Positions 43,632 to 51,846 of a stretch of 64,000 bases of DNA are shown here, piece after piece (the stretch's first letter is position 1; every line of letters starts with the position of its first letter). The notes under the pieces were generated by a model. The model did not search any database. It saw nothing but the letters and a program-made list of their open reading frames with translations, and had not been told where the DNA came from. The translations under genes were made by a program, and so were the position numbers. Source of the DNA: Acidiflorens sp963847715 (lineage in GTDB: Bacteria; Acidobacteriota; Terriglobia; Terriglobales; Acidobacteriaceae); contig CAWKAZ010000001.1 in assembly GCA_963847715.1 (NCBI GenBank), forward strand, positions 124,001 through 188,000, given 5' to 3'.

Positions 43632-44237
43632 ATGTTGAAAACCTCGCATCGCATCAGCCTGGGCTTCATCGCTCTTTTTCTCGCCACGCTTTCGGCGTTC
43701 GCGCAGCAGGCTGCCACTTGGAACATTGACTCGAACCATTCGACCGCGCAGTTCACTGTGCGTCACTTTGGCATTTCGAATGTCACCGGCAGCTTTACGA
43801 AAGTCAGCGGCAGCGTCGTTCTGAACGACAAGGACATCACGCAATCGCAGGTTTCGGCAAGCATTGACGTCAACTCCGTCGATACGCGGGTTGAGGCGCG
43901 TGACAAAGATCTTAAGAGCGACCATTTCTTTGAAGTGGAAAAGTATCCGACGATCGAATTCAAGTCGAAGAAGATCGTGAACGCCGGTGGAAAGCTGCAG
44001 GTGGTAGGCGATCTCACCATGCACGGGACCACGCGGGAAGTCACGCTCGACGTCGATGGGCCAACCCCACCCTTGGCTGATCCCTACGGCAATTGGCGGC
44101 GTGGAATTTCGGCAACCACGTCGATCAACCGCAAGGATTTCAATCTGCTCTACAACAAGGCGCTCGGCACTGGAGAAGCGGTTGTCGGCGATATTGTCAA
44201 GATTCAGATCGACGCGGAAATTGTGACGAAGAAGTGA
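43632..44237 (+). CDS. YceI-family periplasmic lipid-binding protein
   Basis: This 201-residue protein has a signal peptide ending 'LSAFAQQ'. The lipocalin-like YceI fold follows: 'ATWNIDSNHSTAQFTVRHFG', 'VTGSFTKVSGSVVLN', 'RDKDLKSDHFFEVEKYPTIEF', 'VGDLTMHGTTREVTLDV' and 'INRKDFNLLYNKAL'. YceI proteins bind polyisoprenoid or other amphiphilic molecules in the periplasm; the ligand here is unknown. The start was set at 43632, where the signal peptide begins. The stop overlaps a possible GTG start of the next gene. Confidence 0.9.
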   Translation: MLKTSHRISLGFIALFLATLSAFAQQAATWNIDSNHSTAQFTVRHFGISNVTGSFTKVSGSVVLNDKDITQSQVSASIDVNSVDTRVEARDKDLKSDHFFEVEKYPTIEFKSKKIVNAGGKLQVVGDLTMHGTTREVTLDVDGPTPPLADPYGNWRRGISATTSINRKDFNLLYNKALGTGEAVVGDIVKIQIDAEIVTKK

Positions 44238-45157
44238 TTCACCGGCGGCCTGACCGGCGCAGGGTATCATCGACTAGTGGCGACCCAAATCCATCGCAAA
44301 GAACAAAGTACAACTTCTGCGTTCCGACAAGCTCGGAGAAGGTTCCATGGCTGGTGCATGCGTTCTCGACACGGCTCGGCGGAACATCACGTGTCTATGG
44401 CGGAAATGCGCTGAATCTCGGCTTTATCAAGCAGGACTCCCGGGCGGCCGTCGAACGTAACCGCCAGCTCTTTCTTAAGGAACTCGGCGTCGTCAATGGG
44501 CGCGCCCCGTCGCAGCTGGTCTCTCTGCGGCAGGTTCATTCCGATCTCATCCATCGCGTCGACAAGGTACCTGATCAAATCCCGACCGGTGACGGACTCG
44601 TCACCGATACGCTTGGATTAGTGATCGCGGTCCAGACCGCCGACTGCCTTCCCATTATTCTTGCCGATCGAAAGCGGCGCGCTGTCGGAGTCTTTCACGC
44701 TGGCTGGCGTGGCACGGTCAAGCGGATTGCCGAAAAAGGTGTTGGTGAAATGCGGAAAGAGTTCGGCAGCGATCCGCGTGACGTCGTGGCCGCGATCGGG
44801 CCGGGCATCCAGGGCTGTTGCTACGAAGTTGGGGAAGAAGTGCGGAGAAACTTCGAGATGCAGTTTGGCTATGCCGACAGTTTGTTCCGAGAGGTCAAAG
44901 AGTCCGATCCGGTGCGGGAAAAATATCCTCTGCTGTTTCTGACTGCGCGCGCACCCGGACACAGCGAATTACCGGTGAAACTCTTTCTCGATCTGGTTGA
45001 AGCCAACCGGAGGCAGTTGCTGGATGCGGGCGTCCCGGTAAAGAACATTGACGCGGTTGCCCCATGTACCGCATGCCGTCCGGAATTACTCTTCAGCTTC
45101 CGCGCTGAAAAGGGGATAACGGGGAGAATGATGGCAGCGGCTGGAATTGTGAAGTAA
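44234..45157 (+). CDS. pgeF: PgeF/YfiH-family peptidoglycan-editing or purine-salvage enzyme
   Basis: This family was called laccase-domain or polyphenol oxidase; members act as purine nucleoside phosphorylase/adenosine deaminase-like enzymes or edit peptidoglycan precursors. Clear motifs are 'WLVHAFSTRLGGTS', 'LVSLRQVHSDLIHRVD', 'GDGLVTDTLGLVIAVQTADCLPI', 'GVFHAGWRGTVKRI', 'AAIGPGIQGCCYEVGEEV' and 'DAVAPCTACRPELLFSF'. The His-Cys-His metal set (RQVHSD, TADC, GVFHAG) is intact. The start is uncertain: GTG at 44234 overlaps the yceI stop, but the first 35 residues are unlike the family. A GTG at 44278 in another frame begins 'VATQIHRKEQ', so a lost base near 44320 is possible. Confidence 0.87.
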   Translation: MIHRRPDRRRVSSTSGDPNPSQRTKYNFCVPTSSEKVPWLVHAFSTRLGGTSRVYGGNALNLGFIKQDSRAAVERNRQLFLKELGVVNGRAPSQLVSLRQVHSDLIHRVDKVPDQIPTGDGLVTDTLGLVIAVQTADCLPIILADRKRRAVGVFHAGWRGTVKRIAEKGVGEMRKEFGSDPRDVVAAIGPGIQGCCYEVGEEVRRNFEMQFGYADSLFREVKESDPVREKYPLLFLTARAPGHSELPVKLFLDLVEANRRQLLDAGVPVKNIDAVAPCTACRPELLFSFRAEKGITGRMMAAAGIVK

Positions 45158-45188
45158 AGGTTTCAAGGTTTCAGAGTTTCAAGGTTTC
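45158..45188. repeat. 8-base-period array (GTTTCAAG words)
   Basis: GTTTCAAG, GTTTCAGA, GTTTCAAG, GTTTC directly after the pgeF stop. It uses the same word as the array at 22608-22673 beside ispE. Confidence 0.75.
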
Positions 45189-45196
45189 TCACACTT

Positions 45197-45505
45197 ATGT
45201 CTTATCGCGTGGTTGCTTTCACCATGGCGCAGGTGCGGCAGGGAGCGCTCCGATTCCAGCGCGATCTGGGCGCGGCTCTACGGGAACTTCCGGAGATCAA
45301 GGTGTATTCCGTGAGCCCGTTCGACCTCGATGAGCGCCGGCGCTTCAAGGATCGATTTGGCGGAGATGTCGTGTACTTCCTCAACGAAGCGGCGTGGCAG
45401 GAGTGCGAGCGGTTGGGACTCGGACTGCAGTCTGCGGGAGAAGTTTCTGACCTGGAACTGCCGCGGCGGCGAACCGTCGTCGTCGGTATGCCGGAGCGAA
45501 GCTAA
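45197..45505 (+). CDS. small hypothetical protein
   Basis: This 102-residue protein has a hydrophilic core ('ALRFQRDLGAALRELPEIKVY', 'DLDERRRFKDRFGGDVVYFLNEAAW') and no recognisable domain. It begins 40 bases after pgeF, on the same strand. Its stop overlaps the end of the convergent FmdB gene by 4 bases, which supports both ends being real. Confidence 0.6.
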   Translation: MSYRVVAFTMAQVRQGALRFQRDLGAALRELPEIKVYSVSPFDLDERRRFKDRFGGDVVYFLNEAAWQECERLGLGLQSAGEVSDLELPRRRTVVVGMPERS

Positions 45506-45876
45506 TCTTTTTTGTGCTTCTTGCGCGAGCTTTCCGACTTGGGCCTGTCGTCTTTCTTGCTTTCCTTCGTTTCCTTCGAGTCTTTGGATTCCTTGGAATC
45601 CTTGGATTCTGTCGATTCCTTCTTGGCACTGTCACCGTCGGACGAAGACGAAGCCTCGGAAGAAGAGGAACCGGAAGATGCAGTCGAACTCAATCCCTTC
45701 TTGGCGTAATCGGTCACGTACCAGCCTGAACCCTTGAATTGCACGGATGAGGCCGAGATCAGTTTCTCCAGAGGGCCGCCGCATTCGGGGCACTTCCTGA
45801 GAGGCTTATCGGAGAACATCTGAAGTTTTTCGAGGCGGTGTCCGCACTTCTTGCACTTGTATTCGTAAAGAGGCAT
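45502..45876 (-). CDS. FmdB-family zinc-ribbon protein
   Basis: This 124-residue protein starts with the FmdB ribbon 'MPLYEYKCKKCGHRLEKLQ', followed by 'LRKCPECGGPLEKLISASSVQFKGSGWYVTDY', giving two CxxC pairs for one zinc. The second half is almost pure Ser/Asp/Glu/Lys ('SSEASSSSDGDSAKKESTESKDSKESKDSK'-like, here in shorter repeats) and probably disordered. Members are called putative regulators; the function is unknown. Confidence 0.88.
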   Translation of the reverse strand: MPLYEYKCKKCGHRLEKLQMFSDKPLRKCPECGGPLEKLISASSVQFKGSGWYVTDYAKKGLSSTASSGSSSSEASSSSDGDSAKKESTESKDSKESKDSKETKESKKDDRPKSESSRKKHKKD

Positions 45877-45941
45877 GTGTGGCTTGATTCTAGAGGCGCG
45901 GATTCATGGCGTCAATTTCGCTCCAGTTTCTGATTGGTCGA

Positions 45942-46262
45942 TTATTTTGATTTCTTTAGAACGTTCTTCGAAGCCAGCACAATTCCTAAAGGAGTATCCG
46001 GCTTCTTCTTGAAACCGCGCTGTCGACTTGCCGCAATCCTTGTCTTGGCCTGCAATTCAACTTCTGTCGCCTCGTCTTCATCAATCTGCCCTTTTAGCTG
46101 ACCAAGTACCACGCCTACGGTTCTGCGTTCGTCCATGTGCCGGAGTTGCTTTCCGCGTCGAATACTCTTACGGCTCGACTTACTATTCTCGCCATACCGA
46201 TTGCGTCGATCGCGTTTAAGGCTCAACTGTTTTTTCTCTTCAGGATTCTTAACCCTACTCAC
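45942..46262 (-). CDS. small basic hypothetical protein
   Basis: This 106-residue, Lys/Arg-rich protein ('KRDRRNRYGENSKSSRKSIRR', 'RHMDERRTVGVVLGQL') has no known domain that I recognise. Composition suggests RNA or DNA binding. The ATG at 46262 lies 22 bases after the ThyX-like gene on the same strand, so the two are probably co-transcribed. Confidence 0.6.
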   Translation of the reverse strand: MSRVKNPEEKKQLSLKRDRRNRYGENSKSSRKSIRRGKQLRHMDERRTVGVVLGQLKGQIDEDEATEVELQAKTRIAASRQRGFKKKPDTPLGIVLASKNVLKKSK

Positions 46263-46284
46263 CCAGTTCCTCCATGCTTGAGCG

Positions 46285-47868
46285 CTACCGTTTCAGCAAG
46301 TCTACCGGCTCTCGCACATCGACCACCCGGAAGTATTTGGCTAACGCAGGATACTTGCCCGCCACCGCCTCATACATCGCATAAGCCACGTTGCGGTAGG
46401 ATGTGTGCCCCGCCGGGGTAGTTCGTAACTCGGAGATATAGAGAGCTTCGGCGAAGTCCATCTTGAACAGCGTGCGCTTGCGGAACGCAAGCGGAATGGC
46501 ATACTGCGCGCTCTCTGTCGCTTCGTCTCTACCCGACGCGGAGAGCTTCTCCACGGCAGTCGCAGCGCGATTCATCGCCGACTCGTAACCAGACCGCACT
46601 CCGGCGGCTTCTACTTCCGGCGGCGCATCGAAGCCGTGCTTGGTCGAGAAGTCCTGCATGATCTGAACGCAACGACGGTGACGGTGCATGTCGCGGAAGC
46701 CGCCGATATCCATGAGAATGTCGAAGCGGAACTGCTGTCCCGCGGAAAAGGGCCGCGGCAGTTCATCGTGTTTGCCTCGATGGCGAAGTCCAAGATCGAT
46801 AATCTCGCGGCGTTGCGTTTCGCCGGCCGACTCTGTCGCTTTACGAATCTGCCGGTAAGAATAATGACAGTGGCCGTAGAGCAACGTGGTCGCCAGCTCA
46901 ATCTCGAGCGGATCATCATCCACCAAATCCACCAGCGGAGCAGGCTCAATGGCTGCGCCTCGCATCAGTTCAGCGGCGGCCTGCTGCAGTTCGCGGCGGG
47001 TCTCGATTTCGTAGAGATTCGGATCGGCATACTTCACCAGGGTAGGCGCAACTCGCACTTCGCGCAGCAACTCACTTTCGGCACGATCCGCGAGTTCGGG
47101 AGCCACGGCGCGGATCTCGGCCACCAACGCGCGCAGCGATTCCTCATTCGCGTTATACGCCGGGCCGATGGCAGCTTTTTTCAGCAGTGCTCCCAGATCG
47201 CGGACCTCTTTATGCGGTTGCGAGAGCAAGTGCGCGACTTGCGTCTCCAGCGTGCGGGCATTGACGATCTCGCCCAGCGAGGTATTGGTCGATAGCGGCA
47301 AGAGATAGCGCGAGATATCGAACGCGCGGGCGCGCAGCGTGCGTTCGTAGGCATCCTGCTTCATTTCAGCGGGACGAGGCGTGATTCCGGCAAGATACTC
47401 GAACGTCCGCTGCGAAATCTCTTCGTAAGACGAGAACAATGACGCAATCGTCTCGCGATATAAGGTCTGCGATGCGGCCTCCGCGAATGCGGGCGTATAG
47501 TAGCCGCTTTTGCGGAAATCCTGATAGCGGGTCGAGCGTTCCTGACCGTCCCATCGCTGCTCGTCGGCAACCACGATCGCTGCAAGAATCGAAAGCTTCT
47601 CGATAGCGAGCGCAATGTGCGCGAGGTCAGCGATCGAGCGGTGCCCGTACTGGAAGTAAAAAGTATTGAGAAACTTTTCCGCCTTCTGTAGCGTGATCTC
47701 TCTCAGCGACTCCTTCATCGAGAGGGAAGAGCGCGAATACTTGGCCATGGCGTAGGCCTGAATTTCCGGCTCGACCCCGTAAACGGCAAATACTTCGACG
47801 GAAGGTTGGGGAACGGATGTGGAATCGATGGGCGTAGTCATGGGTTCGGTCGCGACGGCGTCAGACAT
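46285..47868 (-). CDS. double-domain ThyX-like (FAD-dependent thymidylate synthase-like) protein
   Basis: The 527-residue protein is twice the length of ThyX (about 230-260) and contains two ThyX-like halves. The first half has 'FYFQYGHRSIADLAHIALAIEKL' and a signature-like 'DEQRWDGQERSTRY', which keeps E, S, R and Y of the RHRxxSxNExSxRY motif but loses the RHR. The second half has 'LLYGHCHYSYRQIRK' and 'FRDMHRHRRCVQIMQDFS', which keeps RHR but not the second part. ThyX methylates dUMP with FAD and methylene-THF. The split of motif pieces over two halves means activity cannot be assumed. Confidence 0.8.
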   Translation of the reverse strand: MSDAVATEPMTTPIDSTSVPQPSVEVFAVYGVEPEIQAYAMAKYSRSSLSMKESLREITLQKAEKFLNTFYFQYGHRSIADLAHIALAIEKLSILAAIVVADEQRWDGQERSTRYQDFRKSGYYTPAFAEAASQTLYRETIASLFSSYEEISQRTFEYLAGITPRPAEMKQDAYERTLRARAFDISRYLLPLSTNTSLGEIVNARTLETQVAHLLSQPHKEVRDLGALLKKAAIGPAYNANEESLRALVAEIRAVAPELADRAESELLREVRVAPTLVKYADPNLYEIETRRELQQAAAELMRGAAIEPAPLVDLVDDDPLEIELATTLLYGHCHYSYRQIRKATESAGETQRREIIDLGLRHRGKHDELPRPFSAGQQFRFDILMDIGGFRDMHRHRRCVQIMQDFSTKHGFDAPPEVEAAGVRSGYESAMNRAATAVEKLSASGRDEATESAQYAIPLAFRKRTLFKMDFAEALYISELRTTPAGHTSYRNVAYAMYEAVAGKYPALAKYFRVVDVREPVDLLKR

Positions 47869-47965
47869 GGGAGTGCTCGAATCTTAATCGTCCGTTGCGC
47901 TGTGCGCAATCGAACGAACGGGGGATAAAATTAGAGGAAGCTTCCGAAGCAACGGTGAGGTTCCA

Positions 47966-48460
47966 TTGACGATCTCCGCAGACCCGACCCGTCCGATCGA
48001 ATTGTTACAGGCAACACTGCCCCAGCAAATCGAGCAGGTTCGCGCGCTTTTCCTCGAATACGGCAACTCCCTCGGTTTCAGCCTGTGCTTCCAGAGCTTT
48101 GACGAGGAGTTGAAGACACTCCCCGGAGCCTACGGTCCGCCCGACGGAAAACTGATCCTGGCGCGCCACGCGGGCCACCCCGCTGGATGCATTGCACTAC
48201 GAAAGCTCGAGGCCGGAATCTGCGAAATGAAGCGGCTCTATGTACGCCCCTTGGCTCGCGGCAACAACTTAGGCCGCATTCTCGTGGAGCACTTGATCTC
48301 CGAGGCCCGCGCTATGGGCTACACGCGCATGCGTCTGGATACGATCGAATCGGCGATGGGGAGTGCCGTGGCGCTCTACCGCAGGATGGGCTTCAAGGAA
48401 ATCGCCCCGTACTCCAAGATCCCCATTGATACCGCACTGTGGTTGGAATTAGTGCTGTAG
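47966..48460 (+). CDS. GNAT-family N-acetyltransferase
   Basis: This 164-residue GNAT protein has a TTG start at 47966 with GAGG 6 bases upstream. Motifs are 'GHPAGCIALRKLEAGICEMKRLYV' (beta4), 'PLARGNNLGRILVEHLISEARAMGY' (acetyl-CoA motif A) and 'MRLDTIESAMGSAVALYRRMGFKEI' (motif B). The tail 'ALWLELVL' is usual in this subgroup. The substrate is unknown. It overlaps the end of the convergent motB gene by 12 bases. Confidence 0.86.
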   Translation: MTISADPTRPIELLQATLPQQIEQVRALFLEYGNSLGFSLCFQSFDEELKTLPGAYGPPDGKLILARHAGHPAGCIALRKLEAGICEMKRLYVRPLARGNNLGRILVEHLISEARAMGYTRMRLDTIESAMGSAVALYRRMGFKEIAPYSKIPIDTALWLELVL

Positions 48461-49375
48461 CCTGACGTCCGCCTCGCCCAGGCCAGTCGGCTTGAGTGCC
48501 ACGGTCGGAGAGGGTTTCGTCGGTGTGCCAGCCGCAGGTGTAGCGGTGGCAGGCGCAAGGGCGTTCGTAATCGAGCTTGGCGCTGTTTGCGCTTTCCCGA
48601 GAATGACAATATCGACGCGGCGGTTCATCGCGCGTCCTTCCGAGTTGAGATTGGTCGCGACCGGATGGTATTCCGCATATCCGGCAGCGCTCAACCGATC
48701 GGGAGCGAACCCATCACGAACAATGAGCAGACGGACAATCTCTGTTGCGCGGGCAGTGGAAAGCTCCCAGTTCGAAGGAAACTGCAGCGTATGGATCGGA
48801 GCGTTGTCGGTGTGTCCCTCGATGCGCAAACGATATCCGCGCGGGCGAAGCAGTCCAGCAATTCGGTCGAAAGCGGCCACGGATGCCGCTTTCATCTGAG
48901 CCACGCCACTTTCAAAAAATCCTGCTTCCCTCAGGCTGATCACCAAGCCGTCGGGCTCGCGATGCATCGCGATTTCCTGTCGCTTCAACTCCGAGGCAAG
49001 TGCAGTTTCCAGCTCGGACTGCAATTGCGTGAGGTCGCCGTTCTCCGCTGCTCCTCCGCCAAGCGCGCCTTCGGGTCGCGAGACGATCCGGGCAAGCGCT
49101 GCCGTGTGCTCGGTGTTTTCGATAGCCTGGGCAGTGCTGAAGGGCATCGGCTCCGCCCGATCGATCGGCACCATTGTCGTCGATGCCTCGAACACTCCCA
49201 TCTCCTGAAAAGCCACCTGAATCGCCAGAGCCAGGCGGCCCACTTTTCTCTTGTCGACTTGCGACGAGGCATAGAGCACAACAAAGAAGGCAAAAAGCAA
49301 AGTAATGAAATCGGCGTAGGAGACCAGCCACCGGTCATGATTGGCGTGGGCAGCGCGCTTCCTGCGACGTTTCAT
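48449..49375 (-). CDS. motB: flagellar motor stator protein MotB
   Basis: MotB anchors the stator to peptidoglycan. The 308-residue product has the N-terminal helix 'WLVSYADFITLLFAFFVVLYASS', including the proton-accepting Asp in 'SYADF', and an OmpA-like C-terminal domain ('GYRLRIEGHTDNAPI', 'NWELSTARATEIVRLLI', 'GRAMNRRVDIVILG'). The Pro/Ala-rich tail of 50 residues is longer than usual. It overlaps the preceding motA fragment by 4 bases. MotB itself looks intact although its partner is not. Confidence 0.93.
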   Translation of the reverse strand: MKRRRKRAAHANHDRWLVSYADFITLLFAFFVVLYASSQVDKRKVGRLALAIQVAFQEMGVFEASTTMVPIDRAEPMPFSTAQAIENTEHTAALARIVSRPEGALGGGAAENGDLTQLQSELETALASELKRQEIAMHREPDGLVISLREAGFFESGVAQMKAASVAAFDRIAGLLRPRGYRLRIEGHTDNAPIHTLQFPSNWELSTARATEIVRLLIVRDGFAPDRLSAAGYAEYHPVATNLNSEGRAMNRRVDIVILGKAQTAPSSITNALAPATATPAAGTPTKPSPTVALKPTGLGEADVRLQH

Positions 49376-49797
49376 ACGCTTGGAGCCTCGACAACCGCCG
49401 TCTCCTGGGCATGGACGAGAAATCCGCTGAGCTTGGTTTCGAGCATACGAGGGTTCATCCCTTCGAGAATCGAAACGACTCCCTCGATCGTCATCTCACG
49501 AATGATCTGTTCGTCCCGGATGCGAATTTTCAGTTTCCCCGCAGCAGGGAGGAGAATCAGGTTCGCGGCGCCCACTCCATAGAGAGTCGCGACGAATGCA
49601 ACCGCAATTCCTTTGCCGACTTCATCGATCTTGTCGAGGTGCTGCATCACCTGAATCAGGCCAAGCACTGCCCCGATGATTCCGATGGTTGGTGAAAAAC
49701 CAGTCGTACTCGAGTTCGAAAGATTGTTCGCGATGGTATCGAGATTCGTTTGCTGCGCCTGCATCCCGCTGGCGGCCGTATAAAGTGCTCGAAACAT
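49372..49797 (-). CDS. flgG'-'motA fusion: FlgG N-terminus joined to C-terminal half of MotA
   Basis: This 141-residue reading frame has residues 1-34 of FlgG type ('MFRALYTAASGMQAQQTNLD', then 'TIANNLSNSSTTGF'), the start of a flagellar rod protein. From residue 35 it becomes MotA ('SPTIGIIGAVLGLIQVMQHLD', 'GIAVAFVATLYGVGAANLILLP', 'LEGMNPRMLETKLSGF'): membrane helices 3 and 4 plus the C-terminus. Helices 1-2 and the cytoplasmic loop of MotA, and nearly all of FlgG, are missing. The junction is at about 49693-49701. A good ribosome site (GAGGGGAA) precedes it. It is probably a deletion scar with no motor function, or an assembly join. Confidence 0.85.
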   Translation of the reverse strand: MFRALYTAASGMQAQQTNLDTIANNLSNSSTTGFSPTIGIIGAVLGLIQVMQHLDKIDEVGKGIAVAFVATLYGVGAANLILLPAAGKLKIRIRDEQIIREMTIEGVVSILEGMNPRMLETKLSGFLVHAQETAVVEAPSV

Positions 49798-49826
49798 ATT
49801 TCCCCTCGGTTTGTTCTCTCCGCTTT

Positions 49827-50561
49827 TTAAACCTTGGCCAGTTCGGTCGCCGCCGTGCGGTTCAATTCGCTGTCGAACAGAGACATCGCGCGTTGCAGCA
49901 TCTCGGCTTGGCGCTGCACTGCGATCAGCGTTACCACTGCGCCGATCGAATTCACGTTGGACGATTCGAGCGTGCCCTGCTTCATAGAGGATTGCTGCGC
50001 CGGTTTTGCGCTGCCTTTCGGTGCCGCCAGCAGGGTGGCTCCTTCAGGTGTCAGCATCGTGCCCGGAGCGAACTCCATCAACTGGATGCTGCCGGCGACC
50101 GCGCCATTGACCGAAAGCGTTCCGTCATTCGCAATCGACACCGTGCCCGCCGGAACCGAGATCGGTCCGTTCGCTCCCAGCACCGTCTCGCCCGCGCGGG
50201 TCACGAGCTGGCCGCTCGTCGAGAGCTGAAAGCTGCCATTACGCGTATAGCGAATGCCGCCTGCTGTCTGAACCGCAAAAAATCCGTCACCTTCAATGCC
50301 TAGATCCAGCGTGTTCCCGGTCGCTTGCAGATTTCCAGCAGTCATATCCAGGTGCGACCCTTCGAGCACCCCGAAGTTGTTCGTCGCCAGAGTCAGCGCG
50401 TTGGCAATGAATGGACGGGATATGGCCATCAACGATTGAAAGGTTGTTTGCTCCCCGCGAAAGCCGCTGGTATTCAAATTAGCGAGGTTGTGTGCCGAAA
50501 CTTCCAGCGCCTGGCTCTGCGCTCGCATCCCCGCGCACGCTGCATAAAATCCACTGTCCAC
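49827..50561 (-). CDS. flgF: flagellar basal-body rod protein FlgF
   Basis: The 244-residue product has the rod-protein N-terminus 'FYAACAGMRAQSQALEVSAHNLANLNTSGFRG', the central 'NTLDLGIEGDGFFAVQTAGGIRYTRNGSFQLSTSGQLV'-type stretch, and the C-terminal 'ESSNVNSIGAVVTLIAVQRQAEMLQRAMSLFD'. The length fits FlgF better than FlgG (about 260), and the FlgG start follows directly downstream. It forms the proximal rod of the flagellum. It is the only complete rod gene here. Confidence 0.88.
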   Translation of the reverse strand: MDSGFYAACAGMRAQSQALEVSAHNLANLNTSGFRGEQTTFQSLMAISRPFIANALTLATNNFGVLEGSHLDMTAGNLQATGNTLDLGIEGDGFFAVQTAGGIRYTRNGSFQLSTSGQLVTRAGETVLGANGPISVPAGTVSIANDGTLSVNGAVAGSIQLMEFAPGTMLTPEGATLLAAPKGSAKPAQQSSMKQGTLESSNVNSIGAVVTLIAVQRQAEMLQRAMSLFDSELNRTAATELAKV

Positions 50562-50863
50562 GATGGCTCCTCGCGATTAAACCAGATGCAAGCGAATCGC
50601 CAAGACGTGGATGGGAGAGTTTTCACGTCCGCTTTGTCCTGAGTCGTTTAGCAGAGAGGGACAAGACGCCAGAATAAGACGCAGCTAAGAATTCGCCGCA
50701 GAGGAAAACTCTGCCGCGATCACCCGGCAAGGTTTGCTGGTGAATATGAATGATCTATCGAAGGAGACCACACAAAAATGCAAATCCCATCGCCCCGCGG
50801 CAAGCAGGGTTCTATCTTCTTGCTGTGGCTGGGGATTATAGACTTACCCCGTTCCTAGTTGAC
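50562..50863. other. 302-bp leader/intergenic region upstream of flgF
   Basis: It contains no large gene. One very short open frame, 50778-50858, has AAGGAG 13 bases before its ATG and could encode a 26-residue hydrophobic peptide ending 'LLWLGIIDLPRS'. No sigma-28 or sigma-54 promoter could be recognised. Confidence 0.4.
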
Positions 50864-51310
50864 CTAGTACGGGTACACCGTAATCGTCTTGTCAGTCTTC
50901 TGGACGAACATGCGGGCGTGCTCGGCTCGGTCGTTCACGATCACTTCCACCACCACGCCTCCGCCACCAAACCCCTTTGTGTTCACCGATCCGTAAATGC
51001 TGTGAGACTTGACTAATCCCCATTCGCCGCCCGGTCCCCAATCTCGATAGAAATCGGCGTAGGGGTACTGCGAATATTTCTGCTGATGCTGGCGCCAGTC
51101 CGGATCGTTGAAATAGATGCCGTAGGCAGTTTCAAAGTCCTTGTTCTGGATCGCGGTGAAGAACTTATCGACGGCATGCTCTTCGGGCCAGTTGCGATAC
51201 ATCCAGGCGAGAACGCCCAGAACGACAACGGAGAGGCATACGACCGCGATCGTGATTTTCCGCCGGCGGGCTTTCGCGGGGTCGTAAACAGGAGCGTCGA
51301 GCAGGGTCAT
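50864..51310 (-). CDS. single-pass membrane protein of unknown function
   Basis: This 148-residue protein has one membrane helix at about 19-36 ('ITIAVVCLSVVVLGVLAWMY') and an exported domain ('VDKFFTAIQNKDFETAYGIYFN', 'DWRQHQQKYSQYPYADFYRDWGPGG', 'VEVIVNDRAEHARMFVQKTD'). The 'FFxAIQNKDFETAYGIY' pattern resembles small NTF2-like periplasmic domains, but the family is not certain. Confidence 0.68.
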   Translation of the reverse strand: MTLLDAPVYDPAKARRRKITIAVVCLSVVVLGVLAWMYRNWPEEHAVDKFFTAIQNKDFETAYGIYFNDPDWRQHQQKYSQYPYADFYRDWGPGGEWGLVKSHSIYGSVNTKGFGGGGVVVEVIVNDRAEHARMFVQKTDKTITVYPY

Positions 51311-51459
51311 AAGTCTTCTTTAAGAATAACGGATTTGGTAGGCAGAGCGGTAGGAGTCGCATTGCGTGGGTAAAGAAATCGTTTTCAACTGCCGATGTAC
51401 GTCAAGTCAGGCCGAAGGCGCATTTGCGACCTGACAGGGAATCGGCGGAGCGGTGGACC

Positions 51460-51846
51460 ATGGATAAGATACGGGCGCTCATCGTGGATGACTCTTCGGT
51501 GATGCGCAAGATTGTCGAGCGGTCGCTACGTCAGGCGGGCGTCGATCTCGAGAAGGTCTCAGAAGCCTCGAACGGCGCGGAAGCTCTGGCTGTGCTGGAG
51601 GGTGGTCCGGTCGACGTAATTCTTTGCGATATCAATATGCCGGTGATGGACGGACTGGAGTTCGTCCGTAAGGTCGCCACCATGGAGAGCGCGAAGGGCA
51701 TTCCGATCGTGATGATTACCACCGAAGGCAGCGAGTCGCATGTGGTCGACGCGCTATCGGCGGGGGCTCGTGGCTACATCCGCAAGCCCTTTACTCCCGA
51801 CCAGGTGAAAGAGCATGTCTTGCCCTTGCTGGGGAGGAAGTCATGA
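51460..51846 (+). CDS. cheY: CheY-like response regulator
   Basis: This 128-residue single-domain receiver from ATG 51460 has the acidic pair 'ALIVDDSSVMRKIVERSL', the phospho-acceptor Asp in 'VILCDINMPVMDGLEF', the Thr in 'IVMITTEGSESHV' and the Lys in 'YIRKPFTPDQVKEH'. All residues for phosphorylation are present. It overlaps the downstream cheX by 4 bases, which fits a phosphorylated regulator and its phosphatase. Confidence 0.93.
   Translation: MDKIRALIVDDSSVMRKIVERSLRQAGVDLEKVSEASNGAEALAVLEGGPVDVILCDINMPVMDGLEFVRKVATMESAKGIPIVMITTEGSESHVVDALSAGARGYIRKPFTPDQVKEHVLPLLGRKS

Noticed and set aside
49372..49797. A normal short MotA
   Set aside because: MotA is about 250-290 residues; the N-terminal 34 residues here are clearly FlgG-like and helices 1-2 are missing.
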